From the NCBI GenBank assembly GCA_905234755.1, contig CAJOIT010000009.1, forward strand, positions 1-64,000: a DNA stretch of 64,000 nucleotides. The letters are read 5' to 3'. The stretch's first letter is position 1. Each line of letters opens with the position of its first letter. The position numbers and the translations under genes were made by a program. Of this stretch, positions 17,955-26,844 are shown in pieces. A model generated the notes under the pieces. The model was not told the origin of the DNA and did not search any database. It worked only from the letters and a program-made list of their open reading frames with translations. The stretch comes from an uncultured Bacteroidales bacterium (lineage in GTDB: Bacteria; Bacteroidota; Bacteroidia; Bacteroidales; ML635J-15).

Positions 17955-20900
17955 ATGAAAAGATTATTGTTAATTGTCGCATTGTTAGCGACTGTAATGC
18001 TGGCCTACTCACAGTCAGTGGTAGTCATTGACAATCAGAAGCCACAGAACTCATCAGTTCAAATCATTGAAGAAAATAACAGCGGAATAACATTAAAGCT
18101 GAATGTAAATTCATACTCGCTTAGCGAAGTACAAACACCTAATGGCACCGAAGTTATTGTCGGTTCGCCCGATGGCATCAACTATATGGAAAAGGGAATT
18201 CCCGATGTTCCATACTTTGCGACATCGGTACGCATTCCCGCAAAGGGCAAGGCAATAGCCGAAATCGTTAATGCCAATTACATTACGGTAAACGACATTA
18301 ACATTGCACCATCCAAAGGTTCAATCAGCCGTAAAATCGACCCGGCAACCGTTCCTTACGAATACGGGAAATGCTACAGCACAGATGCTTTCGTTCCATC
18401 GACAGAAGCCCTAAACAGCGAAGCTTTCTGCATCAGGGATGTGCGCGGAACAACGGTTCACTTCTTCCCGTTCCAGTACAACCCAGTACAAAAACAGTTG
18501 AAAGTTTTTACCGAAATAACTGTTAAGGTAAAATTCACCCAGCAGCCAAGCGAGAACGAAATCACAGCTTCGTACGAAAAGATTGACGAGTTCGAAAACA
18601 TTTACAACCGCCTTTTCATCAACTACGGAAGCAAGACCCGCTACACCCAGTTGCAAGACGGTCATCCGGGCAGAATGCTTATCATCTGCAAGGACACATA
18701 TCAGTCGGCAATGACAGATTTCGTAGCGTGGAAGCGCGAAAAGGGCATCGAAACCGAAATGGTACTCATGAGCGCAATAGGCACAACCGCGGCAAACGTG
18801 CAGACATACATTACCAACTACTTCAACAACCACAGCGACCTTGCATACATTCTTCTTGTTGGTGACGCCGCAGATGTACCGACAAGTGGAACATCCTCAG
18901 CTAATTCCGACAACAAGTATGCATACCTTGTTGGTAACGACCACTATGCTGATGTTTTCATCGGTCGCTTCTCTGGACAGTCGGTTGCCGACATCCAGAA
19001 TATGGTTCGCAAGGTGGTTCTCTACGAAAAGGAACTTACAACGAGCGACACTTGGCTTTCAAATGCATACGGTAGCGCATCAAACGAAGGTGCAGGACAA
19101 GGACACAACCAAGGTAATGGTGCTGAAAGCGATATGCAACACATGGGCTTCATACAGACCGACCTTGAAAACTATGGCTACACTGTAACCCGTGTAAACC
19201 AGAATTCAGGATACGGTTATACATCTGATGTTGCAGCAACTTCGGCTGCTTTCAATGCTGGTGTTGGACTTGCTTGCTATATCGGACACGGCGATGAAAC
19301 CTCATGGGCAAGCACAAGTTATACGAGCACACACGTCAACGCTCTTACCAATGCCAATAAACATTCTTTCATCATAAGTGTTGCTTGTTTGAATGGTGAT
19401 TTCAACGGAAACACATGTTTTGCAGAGGCATGGCTTCGTGCAAGCAAGAATGGCAACCCAACTGGAGCTCTTGCGTTCCTCGGCTCTACAATCAATCAGG
19501 ACTGGACACCGCCAATGACCGCACAGGACGAAATGGTTGACATCATTACAGAATCGCTACAAGGAAACATCAAGAGAACCATCGGTGGTATTTCTTTCAA
19601 CGGATATTTCCGCATGATTCAAGACCACACGGGTTCAAATAACGATGGCGCTGGCATGGCAGATACTTGGACCATTTTCGGCGACCCGTCAACTATGTTC
19701 CGTAGCAAGACTCCACAGGAAATGACCGTTAATCACCCAAGCATACTTACAGTAGGTCAGACCGAGATTGAAGTAAGCAGCACTGCCGAAGAAACACTCA
19801 TCGCTATCACAAGAGAAATTGACGGTGAAGTTGTAATCCTTGGCACCGGATATGCAAACAACGGAAGTGCAACAATAAATCTTGCTACAATTGACGAGCC
19901 TTGCACTGTAAAAATCACAGCAACAGCATACAACAAGGTAACCTATCAAGCTGAAATTATGGTAATTGTTCCCGAAGGTCCTTATGTAGTTAATGGTGGC
20001 TACACAATCAACGATAGCGAAGGCAACAACAATGGCGCAGCCGACTACAACGAGACAATTAAACTCAACTACACATTAAATAATGTAGGTGTTGATGCAG
20101 CAAACAATGTAAGTTTGGCAATATCATCATCAAGCGATGACATTACAATAACTGACGACAGCGAATCGTTTGGCGACATTGCTGCAAACGGAAGCGTAAC
20201 AAAGAACGATGCATTCACAATGTCAATCCGCAACGGTATTGCCGACCAAACCAACATTGCAATTTCCTACACAATTTCGGCAGACAACTGCGAAACAAGA
20301 AGCGGATCTTTCGTATTGACAGCAAATGCTCCTGCTCCTGCAATATCGTTTGTTCGCGTAAATGATTCAGAAGGTGGAAACAATAACAGCATGCTCGACG
20401 CTGGCGAAACTGCTAAAATAATATTCAGCATAACAAACAATGGACATGCTCAGCTGGCTGCTGGAACAGTAACCTTGACAGTAAACGCAGAAGGTATTGC
20501 ATTGATTTCAGATGAAGCTCAATTTAATGCAATCAATGCAGGAAGTTCTCAAAATGTTGAATTCGAAATTTCCGTTGCTGACGACATTGCATCGGGCACA
20601 ACTATATGCTTTACGGCAGAGACAAGCGGCACATATGACGCAAATATTAGCACCTGCCTTTCTGTAGGTCTTCAGATTGAAGACTGGGAAAGCAACAGCT
20701 TCGAATCGTATGCATGGGAAAACAACAGTTCAAGACCTTGGACAATAGTTTCGACAGGCGCTTACGCAGGACAATACTGTGCAAAATCAGGCAATATTGG
20801 CCATAGTGCAACTAGCGACCTTACAATTACATTGGAAGTTCTCAATGCCGACAATGTAGAGTTCTACAAGAAAGTTTCGTGCGAAAATCCAGGTTCTAGC

Positions 20901-21407
20901 TGGTGGAGTAGTGGATACTACGACTACCTCGCATTCTACATCGATGGCGACATGAAAGGCCAATGGGCTGGTACAAGCGACAACTGGAGTTTGCAGACAT
21001 ATCCTGTATCTGCAGGCTCTCACACACTGAAATGGTCTTATGTTAAAGACTATTCAGAAACAGGCGGTAGCGACTGCGCATGGGTTGACGATATAAAGTT
21101 GCCAGCACATGCAAACTCAACCGTCAGCATACATACCGACATCGAAGTTGCCGAAAACACAATGGACATCTACCCCAACCCAGCAAGCGACAACGCATAC
21201 ATCAACCTTAACCTTACAAGCAACAGCGATGTTTCAATTTACATATACAATGCAGTAGGTCAGCTGGTAAAGACCATTAACACCAACTTGCAGTCTGGCG
21301 AAAACTATGTTAGCGTTGAAACTTCCGAATTGAAGTCAGGAATGTACATAGTTAAGGCAAACATTGGAAATTCGGTTATAACAAAGAATCTATCTATTGT
21401 AAAATAA
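17955..21407 (+). CDS. Gingipain-type C25 cysteine protease with T9SS sorting domain
   Basis: This 1150-residue secreted protease has a signal peptide (1-20, ends AYSQS), a C25 propeptide-like region (to about 215) and a caspase-like C25 domain. The catalytic dyad is visible: His445 in YIGHGDE and Cys478 in VACLNGDF, 33 residues apart, the same spacing as His211/Cys244 of RgpB. After it come an Ig-like domain, two CARDB-like repeats (each starting with a NDSEG(G/N)NN motif), a cleaved-adhesin/MAM-like jelly roll (about 910-1050), and a type A T9SS C-terminal domain (MDIYPNPASD, GQLVKTI, GMYIVKA). Export would be Sec then T9SS. Its arginine or lysine specificity cannot be read from sequence. 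Directly followed by a PPAD-like deiminase gene. Confidence 0.94.
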   Translation: MKRLLLIVALLATVMLAYSQSVVVIDNQKPQNSSVQIIEENNSGITLKLNVNSYSLSEVQTPNGTEVIVGSPDGINYMEKGIPDVPYFATSVRIPAKGKAIAEIVNANYITVNDINIAPSKGSISRKIDPATVPYEYGKCYSTDAFVPSTEALNSEAFCIRDVRGTTVHFFPFQYNPVQKQLKVFTEITVKVKFTQQPSENEITASYEKIDEFENIYNRLFINYGSKTRYTQLQDGHPGRMLIICKDTYQSAMTDFVAWKREKGIETEMVLMSAIGTTAANVQTYITNYFNNHSDLAYILLVGDAADVPTSGTSSANSDNKYAYLVGNDHYADVFIGRFSGQSVADIQNMVRKVVLYEKELTTSDTWLSNAYGSASNEGAGQGHNQGNGAESDMQHMGFIQTDLENYGYTVTRVNQNSGYGYTSDVAATSAAFNAGVGLACYIGHGDETSWASTSYTSTHVNALTNANKHSFIISVACLNGDFNGNTCFAEAWLRASKNGNPTGALAFLGSTINQDWTPPMTAQDEMVDIITESLQGNIKRTIGGISFNGYFRMIQDHTGSNNDGAGMADTWTIFGDPSTMFRSKTPQEMTVNHPSILTVGQTEIEVSSTAEETLIAITREIDGEVVILGTGYANNGSATINLATIDEPCTVKITATAYNKVTYQAEIMVIVPEGPYVVNGGYTINDSEGNNNGAADYNETIKLNYTLNNVGVDAANNVSLAISSSSDDITITDDSESFGDIAANGSVTKNDAFTMSIRNGIADQTNIAISYTISADNCETRSGSFVLTANAPAPAISFVRVNDSEGGNNNSMLDAGETAKIIFSITNNGHAQLAAGTVTLTVNAEGIALISDEAQFNAINAGSSQNVEFEISVADDIASGTTICFTAETSGTYDANISTCLSVGLQIEDWESNSFESYAWENNSSRPWTIVSTGAYAGQYCAKSGNIGHSATSDLTITLEVLNADNVEFYKKVSCENPGSSWWSSGYYDYLAFYIDGDMKGQWAGTSDNWSLQTYPVSAGSHTLKWSYVKDYSETGGSDCAWVDDIKLPAHANSTVSIHTDIEVAENTMDIYPNPASDNAYINLNLTSNSDVSIYIYNAVGQLVKTINTNLQSGENYVSVETSELKSGMYIVKANIGNSVITKNLSIVK

Positions 21408-21424
21408 TAAAAGACGATATTTGT

Positions 21425-21460
21425 AATGGCATTGCACGAAAGTGCGATGCCATTGTTTTT
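21425..21460 (+). terminator. Intrinsic terminator after the C25 protease gene
   Basis: AATGGCAT-T-GCAC pairs with GTGC-G-ATGCCATT around a GAAA loop and is followed by GTTTTTT. It separates the protease from the deiminase gene only 14 nt before the latter's start, so the deiminase is read by read-through or from its own promoter. Confidence 0.85.
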
Positions 21461-21473
21461 TAAACATAGAAAC

Positions 21474-23204
21474 ATGAAAAAGTCATTCATAACAATTCTA
21501 GCAGTCCTGTTTGCATCGGCAATGTTCGCACAGGAAATTCCACAGGAACTGCGAGGCAAGTACCATGCTTTGCGCTGGGAAGAACTTTCGACAAAAGGAA
21601 ATACTCGTGACCTCATCGTCACCGACCCACCCGAGAATCCACGAAGCATAGCTGAATTTGAACCAAATCAAGGTGTAATTGTAGCAGCTCCGTCAAGTTA
21701 CTGGGGCAGTGGCGTAAGTTTTGGTGTTCCCTACTCGCTTATAGCAGAATTGTCGCAAGAAGATACAGTTTACCTTATTTGCGCCTCAAGCAGCCAGTCA
21801 TCTGTAAGAACCACATTGCAGAACAATGGCGTAAATATGAACCACCTGAAATTCGTAACGCATGAAATTGACTCGTACTGGTGCCGCGACTACAGCCCGT
21901 GGTTCATCGAGTACGGCGACAAGCAGGTTGGTATGATTGACTATGTTTACAATCGTCCACGCCCAAATGATGACGAGATAACAAATTACTTTGGCACCTA
22001 CTTCGACAAGCCGGTCTTTGGAATGGATGTCGTACATACTGGCGGAAACTACATGACCGATGGACTTGGCGTTGCTGCTTCTTGTTCCGCATCTCTGGAT
22101 GTCGAAAATACAGAAGACGGATACTCATATACACCTGCACAACTTGACACTATTTTCAAGAATTACCTTGGCATAACAAATTACATGCACTTGGACGACC
22201 CGCTAAACGACTACATTGCTCATATTGACTGCTGGGGCAAGTTCATCGATGTCGACAAGGTTGTAATTACCCAAGTACCAACAAGCAACTCGCAATACGC
22301 AGCCTATGAAGCAATGGCCGACTACTGGGCAAACCAGACTAGTTCATACGGCAACAAGTACAAGGTTTACCGCACATACAGCCCCAACAGACAGCCATAC
22401 TCCAACTCGTTGATACTGAACAAAAAAGTATACTTGGCATTCCCCAACAACGATGCGACAAACAACGCCAACGCAAAGGCTGTTTACGAAGAAGCAATGC
22501 CTGGTTACGAAGTCATTGGCTTCAACCCTATAAGCAGTGCGCCATGGGAAGGTACTGATGCCCTGCACTGCCGTACCCACGAAGTTCCTCGCTTCGATAT
22601 GCTTCGCATTGCCCACTACCCTATCCTCGACACCATTGAATATGCCGAAACATACACCATCACCGCAAACATCTACACCCTCGGCAATGGCGGAGCAATC
22701 AACAATGTAGAAGTATTCTTCAAGATTGACGATGGTGAATACATTTCGGAAGAAATGACACTTGTTGCAGAAGATGAATATTCGTTCACTTTCGAAGGTT
22801 TACAGCGCGGACAAAAAGTTTCATACTACATTAAGGCCGAGACAGAATACGGACAAGTACAGACACATCCATACATTGGCGAACCCGACCCACATGTGTT
22901 TATAGTAGAAACAGACGACAATCCTTCATCTAGCGAAAATTTTACAATAGACAACGGCTATATCAAGTGCTTCCCCAACCCAGCAACAGAAGTGCTGTAC
23001 TTCATTTCGAACAATGTAAACGAAGGAAGCTACAATGTGGAGATAATCAACCAGCAAGGAGCTGTTGTCAAATCGCTCGCAACTGATGCCACATCGAGAT
23101 GGGAAGGTGCTTGCATCGACATATCTAACATGGCTAATGGACTATACTTTGTACGAATGTATAACAACACCAAGTCATACACTTGCAAATTCATGAAACA
23201 ATAA
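21474..23204 (+). CDS. Porphyromonas-type peptidylarginine deiminase homologue with T9SS sorting domain
   Basis: This 576-residue protein has a signal peptide (ends MFAQE), a deiminase domain, an Ig-like domain (about 390-475), a linker and a type A T9SS tail (IKCFPNPATE to KFMKQ). All P. gingivalis PPAD catalytic positions align with constant offset: Asp139 (YWCRDYSPWF), His250 and Asp252 (HIDCWG), Asn311 (YSNSLIL) and Cys366 (ALHCRTHEVP), against Asp130, His236, Asp238, Asn297 and Cys351. Arg161 and Arg163 (YNRPRPND) match PPAD Arg152/Arg154, which hold the substrate C-terminal carboxylate, predicting action on C-terminal arginine. I chose the ATG at 21474 because the ATG at 21426 lies in the upstream terminator. 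Agmatine deiminase is the alternative; the signal peptide, Ig domain and T9SS tail argue against it. Confidence 0.88.
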   Translation: MKKSFITILAVLFASAMFAQEIPQELRGKYHALRWEELSTKGNTRDLIVTDPPENPRSIAEFEPNQGVIVAAPSSYWGSGVSFGVPYSLIAELSQEDTVYLICASSSQSSVRTTLQNNGVNMNHLKFVTHEIDSYWCRDYSPWFIEYGDKQVGMIDYVYNRPRPNDDEITNYFGTYFDKPVFGMDVVHTGGNYMTDGLGVAASCSASLDVENTEDGYSYTPAQLDTIFKNYLGITNYMHLDDPLNDYIAHIDCWGKFIDVDKVVITQVPTSNSQYAAYEAMADYWANQTSSYGNKYKVYRTYSPNRQPYSNSLILNKKVYLAFPNNDATNNANAKAVYEEAMPGYEVIGFNPISSAPWEGTDALHCRTHEVPRFDMLRIAHYPILDTIEYAETYTITANIYTLGNGGAINNVEVFFKIDDGEYISEEMTLVAEDEYSFTFEGLQRGQKVSYYIKAETEYGQVQTHPYIGEPDPHVFIVETDDNPSSSENFTIDNGYIKCFPNPATEVLYFISNNVNEGSYNVEIINQQGAVVKSLATDATSRWEGACIDISNMANGLYFVRMYNNTKSYTCKFMKQ

Positions 23205-23214
23205 AAGAATAAAA

Positions 23215-23853
23215 ATGGCAGACAATTATTTGGAAAACAGATACGAAGAAGTTTTTGGTGCAGGAAGCACAAAGTCACATTCAAAGCACATAAATTCAAT
23301 TGATACGATAATTGCAAAGAACCGCAGTTACCGTGGCTACAAGAAAGACTACATTGTACGCCCCGAAATGATGGAACGCATAGTGGCTGTAAACACAAAA
23401 ATTCCGTCGGGACGCAACCAGCAAGTGCTGAGATTCAAGATTGTAACAAAGGAAACTGGCGCAGAGAAGGTTCTGAAAAACATACATCTCGGTGGTGCTT
23501 TACCCGAACTGCATCTGCCGTTCGAAGGCACCGAACCTGAAGCATTTGTTATCATCTGCTCCACTGTTGCCGAAAACAAGATTGTTGACATCGACCTTGG
23601 CATTTCCATGCAGACAATGCTACTTAAAGCCGTTGAAATGGGACTGAACGGAATAATCATCTGCGCCTTCAACAAGGAAGAAATAAAGCGCGAATTTTCG
23701 CTTCCGTACGAACCATTGGCAATTGTTGCCATAGGTAAAGGCGACGAAAAGATTGAACTTGTTCCCATTTCCGAATCCGATAGCCACGCCTACTACCGCA
23801 AGGACGGAATACACTATGTACCAAAAGTCAAGTACGAGGACATTGTTATTTGA
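23215..23853 (+). CDS. Nitroreductase-family protein
   Basis: This 212-residue cytoplasmic protein shows nitroreductase features: NRSYRGYKKDYIVRPEMMERIV near the start (FMN-phosphate-binding Arg/Ser region), IPSGRNQQVLRF, and DLGISMQTMLLKAVEMGLNGIIICAFNKEEI, the dimer/FMN helix. The family uses FMN and NAD(P)H to reduce nitro or quinone compounds; the substrate is unknown. It lies 10 nt after the deiminase gene and is probably co-transcribed. No functional link to citrullination is evident. Confidence 0.88.
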   Translation: MADNYLENRYEEVFGAGSTKSHSKHINSIDTIIAKNRSYRGYKKDYIVRPEMMERIVAVNTKIPSGRNQQVLRFKIVTKETGAEKVLKNIHLGGALPELHLPFEGTEPEAFVIICSTVAENKIVDIDLGISMQTMLLKAVEMGLNGIIICAFNKEEIKREFSLPYEPLAIVAIGKGDEKIELVPISESDSHAYYRKDGIHYVPKVKYEDIVI

Positions 23854-23938
23854 TGCAAAAATATCAACAAAAATTCTGTATTTTTTTTGTCTGCACTTTT
23901 GTAATAATCTATTGATATAAAGTCTATTATCAAACACT

Positions 23939-23984
23939 AAACTCGTCCAAAAGTATGTGTTTTAACACAACTTTGGACAAGTTT
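23939..23984. repeat. 46-nt palindromic repeat, copy 1
   Basis: Arms AAACTCGTCCAAA and TTTGGACAAGTTT flank a 20-nt AT-rich centre, with one mismatch in a 13-bp stem. Same length and layout as copies at 24120, 24298 and 25874. Confidence 0.85.
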
Positions 23985-24119
23985 ATAATTATTTATACAC
24001 TACGAAATCATCTCGCGCAAACGAATACATCTCCATACAAAAATTCAGGACAATACACATTAAATTTTTGCACACAAAATTAATCTAAACAATTAACTAC
24101 AAACAATTTACAATATATC

Positions 24120-24165
24120 AAACTCATCCAAAACTACATATTTTAATATAACTTTGGATTAGTTT
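24120..24165. repeat. 46-nt palindromic repeat, copy 2
   Basis: Arms AAACTCATCCAAA and TTTGGATTAGTTT. Compared with copy 4 a G-C pair has become A-T on both sides, a compensatory change that argues the stem is maintained. Confidence 0.85.
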
Positions 24166-24297
24166 CTCCATAAATTAAATACAACAATAGCATTTGACAA
24201 TAATGCAAATCCTTACAAAAAATCGCTAAAAAATTATTTGATTTTCTGCAAGCAATTTAACTATAATATATTAATTATAATCAAATTAATACTATCA

Positions 24298-24343
24298 AAA
24301 CTCGTCCAAACATATACATTTAGACACAACTTTGGAGCAGTTT
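24298..24343. repeat. 46-nt palindromic repeat, copy 3
   Basis: Arms AAACTCGTCCAAA and TTTGGAGCAGTTT; two or three stem positions have decayed. It lies just upstream of the AAA ATPase gene. Confidence 0.8.
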
Positions 24344-24397
24344 CATTTTGTCATATTATAATTTATCTCTAATTTTGACACACCAAAACGTTGGCAA

Positions 24398-25807
24398 ATG
24401 GATAAAATTATAGGCAGAAATCTTGAATACGAAAAGATTACGACATACATGAATAGCGGTCGTGCTGAATTTGTCGCAATCTATGGTCGCAGGCGCGTTG
24501 GAAAAACATTCCTTGTGCGCAAATATTTCAATGACAAGTTCGATTTCTCAACAACTGGTGTAATTGACGGCACACGGGAAGAAGAATTGTCGGTTTTCTA
24601 CAATTCATTATGCGACTACGGCTACACAGGTAAGCAACCGCAAAACTGGATTGAAGCATTCTACGCTCTATACAACCTTCTGAAAGCCAAGAAAAGACGT
24701 AAAAGATGCGTTGTTTTCATTGACGAACTTCCTTGCTTCGACACCCAGCATTCCGGCTTTGTAAGGGCATTCGGGCATTTCTGGAACAATTATGCATCAA
24801 AACTAAAAAATATTTTTCTTGTTGTTTGTGGATCTGCTACATCTTGGATTGTCCGCAACATTATCGACAATCGTGGCGGATTGCACAACAGGATAACACA
24901 CGAAATGCACATACACCCGTTCAACCTGCACGAAACCGAACTTTTCTTCAAGGCTCACCGCGCACGATGGACACAACTCGCCATAACACAGATGTACATG
25001 GCACTTGGTGGCGTTCCTTACTATCTGGAAATGATAGAATTTGGAAGAAGTGTAGCCGAAAACATTGATGCTCTTTTCTTCGCACCTGATGCCGAATTGC
25101 GGAACGAATACGACAGGCTTTTCAAGTCACTTTATCGCCATCCCGACAAATATATGGAAATCATAGCATTATTGTCGGAAAACAAATCGGGGCTTACACG
25201 CAAGGAAATCTCCGATCGTCTGAAAGTAAATTCTGGCAGTCATCTCAGCAGCATGCTCGAAGACCTCGTAAACTGCGACTTCCTCCGCCGATACTCAAAC
25301 GGAACAAAACGCAATTCGCAAATCTATCAAGTTGTTGATTTCTATACACTTTTCTACCACCAGTTCTGTAAGAAAAAGTCTTCTGACAAGCAACTATGGC
25401 AACACTCTATAAACACTCCACGGCAAAACACCTGGTACGGACTTGCATTTGAAAGAATATGCCTCTGCCATGTATGGCAAATACTTTATGCCTTGCACTT
25501 GGACACCATAAGAACCGAATATTTCTCGTGGAGAAGTTCAACATCACCAGAGAAAGCACAAATCGACCTCGTAATAGACAGAGTTGGCGGACAAACATGC
25601 ATCTGCGAGATAAAATATTCGCAAGGTGAATATAGCATAACAAACACAGAAGAAACTAAGATTCGCAACCGCATTGCCTCATACAATGCCGAAATGAAGC
25701 CTAAAAATGGGGTTATTGGTGTGCTTATTACAACATTCGGACTTGCAAACAAACAAGCAACCGACAGCATACAACATGTTGTAACATTGAACAAATTATT
25801 TGAATAA
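24398..25807 (+). CDS. AAA ATPase with C-terminal DUF234 / PD-(D/E)XK-like domain
   Basis: This 469-residue protein is of the archaeal-type ATPase_2 plus DUF234 family. The Walker A is YGRRRVGKTFLVRKYF (about residue 30), the Walker B is VVFIDELPCF, and a sensor-like region reads LVVCGSATSWI. A winged-helix segment follows (about 255-310, SGLTRKEISDRL). The C-terminal region has a nuclease-like pattern, an Asp in QIDLVIDR followed 11 residues on by CEIKYS (Glu-x-Lys), resembling the PD-(D/E)XK core. Family members are widespread paralogues of uncertain function, often suspected of mobile or defence roles. It stands alone, bounded by 46-nt palindromes. Confidence 0.9.
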   Translation: MDKIIGRNLEYEKITTYMNSGRAEFVAIYGRRRVGKTFLVRKYFNDKFDFSTTGVIDGTREEELSVFYNSLCDYGYTGKQPQNWIEAFYALYNLLKAKKRRKRCVVFIDELPCFDTQHSGFVRAFGHFWNNYASKLKNIFLVVCGSATSWIVRNIIDNRGGLHNRITHEMHIHPFNLHETELFFKAHRARWTQLAITQMYMALGGVPYYLEMIEFGRSVAENIDALFFAPDAELRNEYDRLFKSLYRHPDKYMEIIALLSENKSGLTRKEISDRLKVNSGSHLSSMLEDLVNCDFLRRYSNGTKRNSQIYQVVDFYTLFYHQFCKKKSSDKQLWQHSINTPRQNTWYGLAFERICLCHVWQILYALHLDTIRTEYFSWRSSTSPEKAQIDLVIDRVGGQTCICEIKYSQGEYSITNTEETKIRNRIASYNAEMKPKNGVIGVLITTFGLANKQATDSIQHVVTLNKLFE

Positions 25808-25873
25808 AATAACATTGAAAATTGTATCTATTTTTAATGTAAACAACTAATTGTAAATACTTTATATTTTAAT

Positions 25874-25919
25874 AAACTCGTCCAAAATTATACATTTTAA
25901 TACAACTTTGGACGAGTTT
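25874..25919. repeat. 46-nt palindromic repeat, copy 4 (perfect arms)
   Basis: A perfect 13-bp stem, AAACTCGTCCAAA with TTTGGACGAGTTT, encloses a 20-nt centre. It lies between the ATPase stop and the glycosylase start (20 nt upstream of its ATG), so it could act as terminator, operator or leader structure. Confidence 0.9.
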
Positions 25920-25938
25920 CAAAAAGGAAAACACAACT

Positions 25939-26529
25939 ATGGAAGACTCAGAATTCAACAACATCCCAATAGAGCGCCATCCGCTCCAACCTTTTCTTCC
26001 CGAGGGGGCGGAAATACTTATGCTCGGCAGTTTTCCGCCTAAGCGCGAGCGCTGGTCGATGGACTTCTACTACCCTAACATACAAAACGATATGTGGCGC
26101 ATCATGGGACTTATTTTCTACAATGACAAGGATTATTTTGTGGAGCAGAACGGAAAGAAATTCAGATTTTGCTACGACAAGGTTGTAAAGTTCTGCACCG
26201 AAAAGCACATCGCAATTTTTGATGCAGCATGCGCCGTAAAACGGCTTAAGGACAATGCCTCCGATGCTCACCTTGAAATTGTGGAGCAAACCGATATTCA
26301 CGCACTTTTGCAAAGGATTCCAAAATGCCGTACCATTGTCTCTACTGGTGGCAAATCCGCCGAAACCATTGCCGAACAACTGGGATTCAAGGTGCCACAG
26401 GTTGGCAACTATGCCGATTTCACCCTCAATGGAAAAGAATACCGATTCTACCGTATGCCGTCAAGTTCGCGGGCATTTCCTATGAAATTGGAGAAGAAGG
26501 CAGAAGCGTATAGAAGAATTTTTGGGTAA
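25939..26529 (+). CDS. Uracil-DNA glycosylase superfamily protein
   Basis: This 196-residue protein has the UDG-superfamily fold signature: ILMLGSFPPKRERWSMDFYY near the start (motif 1, GSFP), YPNIQNDMWRIMG, a central strand TIVSTGGKS, and the C-terminal motif RMPSSSRAF. It probably removes uracil or mismatched bases from DNA. The exact subfamily (Mug-like or the uncharacterised Bacteroidota type) is uncertain. It follows the fourth 46-nt palindrome and is not obviously in an operon. Confidence 0.85.
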   Translation: MEDSEFNNIPIERHPLQPFLPEGAEILMLGSFPPKRERWSMDFYYPNIQNDMWRIMGLIFYNDKDYFVEQNGKKFRFCYDKVVKFCTEKHIAIFDAACAVKRLKDNASDAHLEIVEQTDIHALLQRIPKCRTIVSTGGKSAETIAEQLGFKVPQVGNYADFTLNGKEYRFYRMPSSSRAFPMKLEKKAEAYRRIFG

Positions 26530-26843
26530 GGTTATAATAGCAGCAAGACCTTGCGTCTCAACTTAGAAACGGCGCAGCCATAGAAACACCATGGGAGTCG
26601 CTACGCGAGAAATCCTACAAATCGAAACAAATCATACAAATATTTGATTTGTCAGATTTTGAAAAAAATTTGTTGAATTTGGCTACGTCGATTGCAAAGC
26701 AATTCTGTCCGAAGGACACTCCTAACCCCAGAAACGGGCGCAGCCCATAGAACGGCGAAGCCCTCAACGAAGTTAAACTCAGAAACAGCGTCAGCGAGAA
26801 ACGCCGAAGGCATAAAAACAGCGCAGCGCTAAACGGCGACAGC
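26530..26843. other. Gene-free convergent interval filled by mini-hairpins
   Basis: The interval lies between the convergent glycosylase (+) and polA (-). It holds the mini-hairpin cluster and a short AT-rich patch with repeated CAAAT words (26625-26660). No gene is seen. Confidence 0.7.
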
Positions 26844-26844
26844 C
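26571..26844. repeat. Cluster of covarying mini-hairpins, copy 2
   Basis: Units include GGC-GCA-GCC (26571-26579), TCGC-TAC-GCGA, GGGC-GCA-GCCC, GGC-GAA-GCC, GCC-GAA-GGC, GCGC-A-GCGC and GGC-GACA-GCC (26835-26844, touching the polA stop codon). AGAAAC/ATAGAAC spacers separate them. This is the reverse-oriented counterpart of the 5259-5441 cluster. Confidence 0.7.

Larger units (their letters stand above)
23854..24397. other. AT-rich gene-free stretch with three 46-nt palindromes
   Basis: No ORF of note is present. Three copies of a 46-nt imperfect palindrome sit at 23939-23984, 24120-24165 and 24298-24343. The spacers between them (135 and 132 nt) are not related to each other. The last copy is 54 nt upstream of the ATPase start. 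Confidence 0.8.

Noticed and set aside
21426..21473. Upstream start for the PPAD-like gene
   Set aside because: The extra codons lie in the terminator of the preceding gene; the signal peptide begins at the ATG at 21474.
21474..23204. Annotation as plain agmatine deiminase
   Set aside because: The signal peptide, Ig-like domain, T9SS tail and the two carboxylate-binding arginines fit PPAD better.
23939..24343. Regularly spaced repeats that might be a CRISPR array
   Set aside because: Only three copies with ~133-nt spacers, repeats are imperfect palindromes of 46 nt, and no cas genes are nearby.
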